DNA of 64,000 nucleotides, from assembly GCA_963920635.1 (NCBI GenBank), contig OY987298.1, positions 21,299,647-21,363,646 on the forward strand, in the 5' to 3' direction. The position numbers and the translations under genes are program-made. Positions 55,690 to 64,000 of this stretch are shown one piece after another (within the stretch, counting starts at the first letter, position 1; the number at the start of each line of letters is the position of its first letter). Source of the stretch: Pseudeuparius sepicola. Its lineage: Eukaryota; Arthropoda; Insecta; Coleoptera; Anthribidae. The notes beneath the pieces are model-generated. The model searched no databases. It was not told where the DNA came from and worked only from the letters and a program-made list of their open reading frames with translations.

Positions 55690-56112
55690 GGTCCCTACTC
55701 TGTTTGCAAAACCTAATTTCTTAGCTATTTTTTACAGGTAAAATCCACGTGCTCAGAAAATGTTAAGTGCTGGTCAATAATAACTCCCAAATATTTTACT
55801 TTTGAAACTCTCTCCATTATTTGCCAACTGATTTTGACATGAGGGTATTTGTTGTGTCCAGTGAATCGTTTACACTTCATACACTTCATTCGTATTTATA
55901 GTCAGGCTATTGTTTTGAAACCATTCACATATCTTTAATAAAATCAAATTAAACTTTCCCACCACGACACTTGGCTCCGAATCTTTCATATAATTATTAT
56001 TTCTCGCTATAAAAATATTATTAACGAAGAGAACAGGAGTACAAACAAAATGTATTATTGTAAATGATTTACAATAATACCTACGTATATCAATATCATT
56101 AATCATCTGCAA
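55690..56112 (-). pseudogene. Non-LTR reverse-transcriptase fragment
   Basis: From 56112 downward the frame reads VLFVNNIFIARNNN, a probable decay of the (F/Y)ADD catalytic box to FVNN, then LLKICEWFQNNSLTINTNE, the conserved W...N.L..N segment. After a frame change comes VSKVKYLGVIIDQHLTFSEH and VDFTCKK, then after one more base KIAKKLGFANRVG. The order (ADD, W..N.L, YLGV.ID..L.F..H, K...K.G) is that of Jockey/CR1-type retrotransposons. The piece resembles 33735-33830 and includes the same AAAAAATAG break. It lacks both ends and is nonfunctional. Confidence 0.8.
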
Positions 56113-56825
56113 TATTTGTGATATTTAAATGTCGTATACCTACCAATGATGTGAGGATAAAACTGGGTCTCGATGGGATATTATACCTAATGGAAAATAT
56201 TTCCGGCATACACAATCAGACTTTTGTTTGGGCCAAGGCTGGGGTGGGCGGAAAAATCGATTCTAAGAATAATGACTTGCCCTATTTAAAAAAATGTGTC
56301 AATTGCCATTTTAAGAGCAGAAAACAAATACCAGGTCCGTAACATAAATTTAAACCGGGCCCCACAACGATTACAAAATTATAAAAAAAATAGTCTGTCT
56401 GTCTAATAATGTATTATTATTTGTTAGATTATGATCTAGATGACTGTAGTAGTCAAGGTCTAAGTGGATGGCCTTGCCTGGTGTTCTCATAACTAAAAAT
56501 GTTACCTCAGGCCGAATTTGCATTGTCAGTTTAATTTAAAACTTTGCCGGGAGATATTGAAATTTTATTAATATGTATCTATTATGAGCCTGCAGTGCAG
56601 ACTGCAGATCCCCTACGCGAGACAATGAATGAATTTTTGAATGCGCAGGCTCATTTGAATAGGACAAACAACATACTGAAACTTTAAAATAATGCTGATG
56701 ACAAGAAAAAGAATAACAAGCTTTAGACCAATGCATTAGGCACCAGGCTACCCGTATCATAATATTCAATATGTTTAAAAGTAATTTCAAGTTTTGTTAG
56801 TGTATGGTGAATATATATTATAATA
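56113..56825. other. Unassigned stretch
   Basis: No gene or terminal repeat recognised. The 74-codon frame at 56118-56342 has no domain pattern. Confidence 0.3.
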
Positions 56826-57951
56826 TACAGGGTGACCGTATTTCGAGTCTTTGCATGGTTATCTTAAGAGATATGAGGTCGGTTAAATTGGGGCAAAGTT
56901 GCGGAATTTGATGCCGAGTAACATGGTAATAAATTTTGGCTGGCCCTTCTCGTTTTGAAAATAATGCGAAAAAACTGAAAATTGTCGTTTTCGTTTTTAT
57001 TTTTTTAAATGAAAACGAATGTTTCTGAACATTTCTAAGTTAAACATTATTAAGGCACTTTTTTACAAGGAATCTAAATATGATCTCGCATTTTTTTCTC
57101 GCCTCCCTGGACAAAAATATGACGATCAACTTTTATTTTTCTTATGGGCGCCACATTGGATTTTTGCATTTTCTCTTTTGAAAAGAGGATTTTTTTCTGG
57201 TTAAAATGGTATGTCACACATTATGTTTTACTTTGTTTTTCTTGCCGTAATATCAAATTAATCGTTTTTGCATAGAGTGCCTTGGAAATGTAAGCCCCAT
57301 AATGTTTGACGTTTTTGCATAGAGTGCCTTGGAAACATAAGCCTAGTTACCCATTGTTACGAAGTGTGCTTTGGAATATTGTTTAACGGTCATCTTTCCA
57401 AGGCATTCTATGCAGAAATGTCAAACATTGTGGGGTTTATGTTTCCAAGGCACTCTATGCAAAAACGTCGAACATTATGGGGCTACGTTTCCAAGGTACT
57501 CTATACAAAAACGATTAATTTGATATTACGACAAGAAAAACAAAGTAAAGCATAATGTGTGACATATCGTCTTAACCAGAAATATCCTTTTTTCAAAAAT
57601 GCAAAAATCCATAATGGCGCCCCATAAAAAAATAAAAGTTGATCGTCATATATTTGTCCAGGGAGGCGAAAAAAAAAGTGAGATAATATTTAGATTCCTT
57701 ATAAAAAAGTGCCTTAATAATGTTTAACTTAGAAATGTCCAGCGCCATTCGTTTTCGTTTAAAAAAATAAAAACGAAAACGACATTTTCAGTTTTTTCGC
57801 ATTATTTTCAAAACGAGAAGAGCCAGCCAAAATTTTTTTTACCGTGTTACTCGGCATCAAATTCTGCAACTTTGCCCAAATTTAACCGACCTCGTATCTC
57901 TTAAGATAACCAAGATCCCCATGCAAAGACTCGAAATGCGGTCACCCTGTA
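56826..57951. mobile_element. Fold-back MITE with internal CATAGAGTGCCTTGGAAA repeats
   Basis: TACAGGGTGACCGTATTTCG at the left is complemented at the right (CGAAATGCGGTCACCCTGTA). The arms pair through CTCTTAAGATAACCA, GTTACTCGGCATCAAATTC, GACGATCAACTTTTATTTT and CTTTGTTTTTCTTG. Near the fold, GCATAGAGTGCCTTGGAAA occurs twice on the plus strand (about 57272 and 57318) and about three times inverted (about 57398-57505). No transposase is seen. Confidence 0.92.
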
Positions 57952-58526
57952 TATTTAATGTGAAAAGCAAAGTACATATTTTCAGGATCTGTGTTATTTC
58001 TCCGGTACCTAAGTACCTACGCCCTATTTGCTTTCAACATACCTAAGGGCGTAAAGCCATTAAAGTTCGCGCACTGAGCTATAAATATTAAAAAGGGCAC
58101 CTGGTTTAATTTCAAGATTGCTTTCCCATATCTGGGGGCGTGCAACTCATAAATTCACATAAATAGAACCGATCGTTATTATTAGCCTACACGACAGCAA
58201 TATACGACAGCAATATAAAATGCGAGGTTATACTTTGTGGTAAATTTAACCGGAATTAATTCCAGACGAAATTGTGGATGAATGAAGGTAGGCCCACTTT
58301 CTTCTCCATCCGAGGTATTAGAAATGAAATTGTAACTGCAAACTCGAAATTAATTACTGAATTGTTTGAAATGGATCCGCAATTAACTAGTGGCGTATCT
58401 AGGGGTAGGTAACTAGTCAGACATTCATAAATAAAAATAGCACAGTCCTGTCCAGTGCAAAATACCTAGTTATGCGTTCCATCTGAACTATTTTCATTTA
58501 TAATTTTGTGGTACTTACTGATAACT
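57952..58526. other. Unassigned stretch
   Basis: No gene recognised. AACTAGTGGCGTATCTAGGGG at about 58386 resembles the left end of the hAT-type element at 59631 (CAGTGGCGTATTCAGGGG), so it may be a stray hAT terminus. Confidence 0.35.
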
Positions 58527-59033
58527 CACTTGGAACAGCATAAAAACGCTTGGGCGGCGTTTACTTTGTAAAACAAGACCGAGTCACAGGCGGCGCGCCG
58601 CCCTTAATAATGTTAGAAAAATTTTATTTAAATGCTCTAAAAAATAATAAAATACACTTTGAAATAATTCAAACCGAAGCAAACCAATAATTTTGTTACA
58701 CACAAAACAACACCACACAAAAATCTATAAACAAAACCAAAATCCGTAAAATAATGCGCCAACCATATTTCCGTGCACGACACTGGTTATACTGGCCTAA
58801 CTGGCCCACGTCGACACCTGCTCCATGCGCACCTCCAAAACGCCGACCAATCAAATCGCTACGCTGGCTTTCTTGTTGGCTGCTTCCTTGACTATAGGTC
58901 GACGCGACCTCATAAAAACCTTTGAATTCTATACGGGTGATTTCTGCTGATAAGTCTGGTATTTTTACCAGCTGCAGAGCATGGTAAATGCTATGAAATA
59001 GATCGCGCACCGTATATCACTGTGTTCCAAGTG
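58527..59033. mobile_element. Probable hAT-type MITE with CACTTGGAACA ends
   Basis: CACTTGGAACA at 58527 is complemented by TGTTCCAAGTG ending at 59033. The eight bases outside, TGATAACT and AGATAATT, agree at six positions, as expected for a mutated 8-bp duplication. The interior is GC-richer, with GGCGGCGCGCCGCC at about 58590, and a 104-codon minus-strand frame (58696-59010) is not recognised. Confidence 0.5.
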
Positions 59034-59274
59034 AGATAATTTATACTTTACCTTTTACTCTTCGAGTGTGCATACCGCCCGCGCGGTCTGAGGTTTGCAG
59101 GGCGGCGTGGGATGGCTTTTACTCTTACGCTGTGCCAAGTTCAAATGATACCTATAGGTATTAGTAGAAAATAAAGACGGTATTTTTAAATTTAGCTAAG
59201 TGTTAATCGAGGTGTTAATGTAATATATGAAAGCGCTAGCAACTACTCTAAATTGAAAATGCCTTTAGACGCAT

Positions 59275-59395
59275 ACAGTTTGTTCAGCGAATGTTCGTCA
59301 CAACTCCCGTCCTTGTCTTACTCGTGAATATACGATGGATATCGGTCGTATATTCACGAGTCAAACAAGGACGGGACATTCGCTGAACAAACTGT
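59275..59395. repeat. 121-bp near-perfect hairpin
   Basis: ACAGTTTGTTCAGCGAATGT pairs with ACATTCGCTGAACAAACTGT, and CTCGTGAATATACGA with TCGTATATTCACGAG, around a short TGGATATCGG loop; CCCGTCCTTGT also pairs with ACAAGGACGGG. It could be a tiny MITE or a transcribed hairpin. No target duplication is clear. Confidence 0.8.
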
Positions 59396-59714
59396 ATGTA
59401 CTAATAATTTAAATACGGTGTCATATAGTTGACAACCTTGTTGTAAATGGCGATCGAAGTAAGTGTCATATACTTTGTTTTATCAAAAAAGTTACGGGTA
59501 TAGCACGATCCACATAATATCATTTACTTAATGGAGAATTTTTTTAGAAAATAACTATAACCACATATTTGCGCGCTCGGCGTATTACATATGTCATTAC
59601 TTAGTTACTTAGTCAACCAACAGTTCCGACCAGTGGCGTATTCAGGGGAGGGGGGGCAAAGAGGGCAATTGCCCCCGCCCCCTATAGAGCTGTCGAGATA
59701 AACGAGATTTGTAA

Positions 59715-60324
59715 TGTAAGGTACTTTGGGCTTTAGAGTTGTTGTTTAGCCTCTTTTGGCGTTTTGCCCGGGCGCCAGGAGTGGTTTTTCTTTTAGGTCC
59801 AGAGATGGTTGAGCCAGGGAGGTGTGCAGGGGATGAAATTAAGCACCGAATAACAATTAACCCCGTATATTGAATTTCCCTATTAACAATAAAACTGAAA
59901 ATTAATTATTTACAAAAATAACTCTGACTTCTTCCTCGGCTCCTGTTCCGTCGTTTCTGAAAGAGTACAGACGATATTAGTATTTAGAAACCCTAGGTTC
60001 ACTTAGGAGCTATAAATGTAGCAAACAGGCAGGGCAAGCGGTAGAGAACGAGCGTGGCACGTAAGCGAAACGGCACCGGTGGCAGCTACAGAATTTTCTA
60101 ATTGGCCTAGACGGTCAGTCGCCCCGGGATATAATAGATCCGGCATCAACTCCCGGCACTATTCTATTCCACGGTGCTGTCTTTCCGGTCTTAGGATAAT
60201 TTCCAGCATTATCTCCTGGCAATATCCCACGGTTGTATCAGCGAATGTTATTGCTCGGTTCTACGGTTCGGTTTCCTGGTACCATTCAATCAACAGAGAA
60301 CAGAATGGGCAGTTTTAAGCACAG

Positions 60325-60374
<50 letters not shown>

Positions 60375-60721
60375 AGTCTGCTTACTCGGTTGGTATAGCC
60401 AGACTAAGACACCTGATGGAATAAACATAAACGGCCACAGTTTTATCAGCCGAGGACTGGGACCCGGCGGTGAGATACCGGCTCCCAGTGCCATCTATCG
60501 GCGGCCCGGGCGGACACATCTGAACTAGCGGCCGCCGATTAGATGCGTGCGTGGTGCCCTCGGTCGGCGGCTCGGGCGGACGTAGCGATGACGCGATGCG
60601 ACGATAGAGGAGTAGGACTTCGCGGTGAGATGTAGGCGGAAAATCAGGGAGAAAAGCGAGCCAACTTTGTTAGAGACTGTGATTGATGAAGAAAGAAGAA
60701 CAGCGTGGTAACCTCGTTACA
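59715..60721. mobile_element. Probable solo LTR
   Basis: It starts TGTAAGG and ends CGTTACA (TG...CA with short inverted TGTAA/TTACA), flanked by GTAA at 59711-59714 and 60722-60725. The 4-bp duplication and the 1007-bp length suit a Gypsy-type LTR. The sequence is much GC-richer than the surroundings (GGCGGCCCGGGCGGAC). The (AT)n repeat lies inside. No internal retrotransposon region is present, so it arose by LTR-LTR recombination if the call is right. Confidence 0.55.
60327..60372. repeat. (AT)23 microsatellite
   Basis: Uninterrupted AT dinucleotide tract of 46 bases inside the putative LTR. Confidence 0.95.
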
Positions 60722-61185
60722 GTAATATCAAAATTAATAATACCAAAAATTGTATACTCCTGGCCTAATCTGAAAATGCAGTGAACATCAAATATCTACA
60801 GTTTGTTACTTGTTTCATCTTGTCTTCTCGAAATTAAAACCTGTGCAGTAGATTTGAGAACGCGCAGCCGCGCCGTATATTATGCACACACTCCGTCGGT
60901 CGCAGCGCGTAACCGTAAATTAAGCAAAACAACCTACTAAACATATTTTGCACAATTGCAGTGTGCCATAAAAAACATTTTCAAAACTGAAAATTTTAAA
61001 AATTTATATTAGTAACAATATTAGCGAAAACCGACTGAATGGGTTAACACTCCTTTATGTGTACCTACCCTGAAATACCCATATCTCCAGAGGAGATATT
61101 TGACGAGCTCAAGACAAAAAAAAAATAGGTACTTGATTTTGTGATATAGATTTTACTGGTTCGAAGAAGACTTATTTTTATGTTA

Positions 61186-61824
61186 TACAGGGTGTCCGGT
61201 AATAACTTAAAAAATTAAAAAAAAATTGAAATGAAAATTTTTTTTCGATTTTTTTAAATAACTTTTTGAGACGCAAAAATTTTCTTGCAAAAGAACCACA
61301 ACAAGTTAATTAAAATTAATAATAATTGTTTATTTAAATTTTATTTTGAATTTAATTGCATACGATACGAGTGTCGATATGCACCTGTATCGATGCAGAA
61401 ATTTGAAAATTTCTCGAAAACGGTCACCTTTGGCGTTATTCACCTAGTATACCTTTTTTGCTTAGAAAACGTGTGAGAAGAGGATAAATTCACAAAATGT
61501 CGTAAAAGTTTACTGTCAAAAAAGTTAGGGCAAATTTAATTAAATAATGAAAGCGTATATACGCAGCGCCCTCTACGGATTGCAACGAAAATAATACAAT
61601 TTTATGACTTCTCTTCCCAAAAAAAACCCGGCTACCAAATTTTGCAAGAAATTTTGTCATCTCAAAAAGTTACTTAAAAAAATCGAAAATAAAATTTCAA
61701 TTTCAACACCCTGCTCTTGAAAACCAAACATCTGCGGACCTATGTTTATATGAACTTTTTGTCATATTTTCCATTTTTCTTTTTAATTTTTCTAGTTGGT
61801 GCATTTATTTCCGGACACCCTGTA
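61186..61824. mobile_element. Fold-back MITE TACAGGGTGTCCGG
   Basis: TACAGGGTGTCCGGTAATAA at the left is complemented by TTATTTCCGGACACCCTGTA at the right. Partial arm pairing continues through the AAAATTTTTTTTCGATTTTT segment. The centre (about 61310-61630) is not self-complementary and has no recognised coding sequence; it contains GCAGCGCCCTCTACGG. Confidence 0.8.
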
Positions 61825-62004
61825 TTTATTTATTTTAGGAAATATGTTTTTTTTTCTGTTTTTATTCATTAAAATTGTCGGCAGATTTTTGTTATCTATA
61901 ACTGATTTCCCCCCCTCCCCAGACGTTAGTCCTGGATACGCCACTGGTTCCGACTTATGCTCTAGTGGCGGGTAACAAAAACACAAATTGAAAAAACATT
62001 TATC

Positions 62005-62539
62005 TACAGTGTGTCCCACTTAAGGACTGAACACCCCTGTAAAATTTTTAGTTATGGCTGGATTTCCATAAAATTTTTTTGTTGGATAGAGATTTAAAAA
62101 TGGTATTAAATGCATAATTCAGGTACCTCGTGCCTTAAATTCATGGCCCACTGAGCACTAAAACTTCGTCTCAGTGGGCCATGAATGTAACGCACGAGAA
62201 TGCCATTATTGAAACTCTATCCAACAAAAAAAAAATTTTATGAAATCGAGCTAAAAATAAAAATTTTACAGGGGTGGTCACTAATTAAGTGGGTCACTAA
62301 AAATTTTGAAACACCCTGTAGAGCTATGGTAATGCAAATTGGTACGTTTTAATAGTACTTTTCGAAATTTCAGCACTAAAACACCGCCTCAGTGGGCCAT
62401 GACTTTAACGCACGAGGCACCTGAATTATGTGTTTGATGCCATTTTTGAAGCTCTATCCAACAAAAAAAAGTTTATGAAAATCGAGCTATAAATAAAAAT
62501 TTTACAGGGTTGGTCAGTCCTTAAGTGGGACACACTGTA
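62005..62539. mobile_element. Compound fold-back MITE TACAGTGTGTCCCACTTA
   Basis: The outer ends TACAGTGTGTCCCACTTAAG and its complement match. The interior holds about one and a half fold-back units: GAATTCAGGTACCTCGTG-like sequence, the hairpin GGCCCACTGAG...CTCAGTGGGCC (62143-62183) and TCTATCCAACAAAAAAA recur at about 62370-62480. At 62272-62325 a GGGTGGTCACTAATTAAGTGGG and an ACACCCTGTAG terminus mark an internal junction, so a second element copy seems to have inserted or the unit was partly duplicated. Confidence 0.8.
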
Positions 62540-64000
62540 TGTGAAAAGACTGATGTTTTTGATGAGTTAGATACGTTGCTAAAATATTGGCATTTATTTC
62601 GGGGATATATATATTTAACGTTCAAATAATATATTTCTTATCACGAGAAGAAAAGTTCCAAATCATAGCAGTCATCGTTACGGCTAACCCGGCATTTTCC
62701 AAATTAATTATACAGCCGTAGCACGGCGAAAAGTATAAATCTCCGAGTTGGATTCACTTATTCAAATTACAAACCGCGAAGCGGAGCATCCATAAGCGGC
62801 GCCAGTAAATAATTGCACGTGCCGACACACATAAATCCCGAAAACTACCCGCCGGCAATGTTACGAACGGAGAGAGGGGGACTGAGGGAGGGTAGGCCCG
62901 ACTTAATAACGGCTTCATTTATCGGCCTCCCTAAGTCTCGTGCGTTTTGCCAAAAACAGACGGCGTGGGGCCTGCCCTTGAAAAGAAACAGATGGTTGCC
63001 ATTGTTCCTGTCGACGATATAAACATTAAACGTGGGTATATGATGATTATGGGATCGCTCCACTGTTAGGTTTCAGAATAAAGCGGGGACGCATTTGCAA
63101 GTTACTTTTGGTCTGAGGAGCAAAGGGGGCCTGTGGGAAGAGTTCGAATCTCATAAACAAGGAGAGCACGAGTGGCTAGCATACAATGGCAGACATCGGG
63201 GCGGACCTGGGCATGCAGCGTTGCCAAGCACTCAGGTGCAACACCGGTTACCACATATTTTTAAGAGTGTTGGAGATCTCCGATATAAAATAAACCCCTC
63301 ATCTGGCATCGCAGCAAATATACCATCGTTAATATCCGATAGACTTTCAGAGAGGAAGGGGGACTGCATTCCTCGCATTCCTGCCAATTATCACCTTATT
63401 GGCTCATTACCTAGGTGTGTTCACTAATTTCCAATAATTATTGTAAAACCAAAATCATTAGATTCGAATCTGTATTATAATTACCTACGTTACCGAACTT
63501 TTTACTTACATCTCACCGCCAATATATATGTGTCGGCAACTGTTATAACTCCATTCAAACATGGTCAGCTTTGTCCTCCCGACCGCCCATAGAGGGCACA
63601 ATATATAACCACCGAAGTTATAACAAAGTCTAGAAATACTAAAGTCCCCTCAATTCTTTGATCTCTTGGAAAAGCTGACAATTTTTTGCGACCGGTCGTA
63701 AATCAGCGTCACCTCGCACGCTTCGCCTTTAAGAGGGCGACTAAACGAAATCGCCGGCAAGCTAGTTATACGGGGGCAGGTTCATATTGACTTTCCAATA
63801 TTTACCAAAGTCTACAAATATTAGTATACCTATTTGTAGACTTTGGTACAACATTATTTGTATAGGTAAGTGTACCGTTAGTTTTTGGTAGGTACAGTTA
63901 AATTAAAATACAAGGTAGCTATTACCAGAATCTACCATAATTAGTAGGTATATCTGTAGACTTTGGTTGGAACATGAATAAAAATGCGTTTTTTTTGTTT
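62540..64000. other. Unassigned, GC-richer right edge
   Basis: 62680-63420 is GC-richer, with open frames on both strands (for example 63095-63427, 110 codons), but none shows a recognisable domain or conserved motif. It could include host sequence extending beyond the window. A B-box-like AGTTCGAATCT at about 63143 lacks a surrounding tRNA fold. Confidence 0.35.
63803..63848. repeat. 18-bp-stem perfect hairpin
   Basis: TACCAAAGTCTACAAATA pairs exactly with TATTTGTAGACTTTGGTA across a 10-base loop. A partial repeat, CTGTAGACTTTGGTTGG, occurs at about 63955, so the unit may be a small MITE or its end. Confidence 0.75.

Larger units (their letters stand above)
59631..61946. mobile_element. hAT-type element with perfect 8-bp TSD and nested insertions
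   Basis: GTTCCGAC at 59623-59630 is repeated exactly at 61947-61954. The ends CAGTGGCGTATTCAGG and (minus strand) CAGTGGCGTATCCAGG are imperfect inverted repeats, followed on both sides by G-rich sequence (GGGGAGGGGGGG). No hAT transposase is left. The element contains a solo LTR (59715-60721) and a fold-back element (61186-61824). Once these are removed, only about 670 bp of its own sequence remains. Confidence 0.88.

Noticed and set aside
63135..63160. B-box-like AGTTCGAATCT considered as a tRNA or tRNA-derived SINE
   Set aside because: No A box at the right distance and no cloverleaf stems around it.
63095..63427. 110-codon open frame near the right edge, possibly a host exon
   Set aside because: No recognisable motif, and the opposite strand is also open nearby; GC-richer sequence alone explains it.

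Overview
The window looks like repeat-dense nuclear DNA from an insect. It is AT-rich, with short GC-richer islands, and is built largely of nested transposable elements. I recognise no intact host gene, no rRNA or tRNA gene and no CRISPR array. The only protein-like pieces are broken transposon genes: a Penelope-like reverse transcriptase with a GIY-YIG domain, a Crypton-like tyrosine recombinase, two hAT C-termini, two mariner-like transposase C-termini, two non-LTR reverse-transcriptase tails and one PHD-like zinc finger. This mixture (Penelope, Crypton, hAT, and elements ending TACAGGGTG) is typical of arthropods. Beetle or hemipteran would be guesses, and the sequence does not settle it.

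Layout. 0-9 kb: a fold-back element (237-1509), a hAT-type element with a perfect 8-bp target duplication (2659-4362) and a 2.1-kb element with short inverted ends (6207-8328). 9.8-17.5 kb: mostly unassigned, with one copy of a hairpin repeat and a possible solo LTR. 17.5-25.6 kb: two inverted copies of an element carrying two alternating motifs at near-regular spacing. Between and inside them lie a pogo-like end fragment, a small MITE, a hAT deletion derivative, a fold-back element with a transposase remnant in its loop, and an element with blocks of an 18-bp palindrome. 26.6-28.5 kb: an element with 26-bp perfect terminal inverted repeats. 29.1-33.7 kb: a Penelope-like element with inverted pseudo-LTRs, inserted into a non-LTR retrotransposon and itself split by a MITE. 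34-44 kb: two further MITEs of the same design, a 5S rRNA-like SINE fragment, a fold-back element with mariner-like coding in its loop, and a second Penelope fragment invaded by an AT-flanked element that was itself invaded by a hAT-type element. 44-53 kb: a fold-back element, the Crypton-like gene, and a large fold-back element carrying the second hAT derivative. 53-64 kb: a non-LTR fragment, more fold-back elements, and a hAT-type element holding a solo LTR and a fold-back element.

Three patterns recur. (1) Many elements end in TACAGGGTG and fold back on themselves; two of them keep the C-terminus of a mariner-like transposase exactly in the loop, which suggests where the family came from. 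(2) Three elements share TA flanks and GGGAGAG-like ends, and each is sprinkled in both orientations with its own short motif. (3) Long hairpins of about 95-115 bp with GC-rich loops recur across the window. Because no tools were run, element boundaries rest on terminal repeats and target duplications read by eye.
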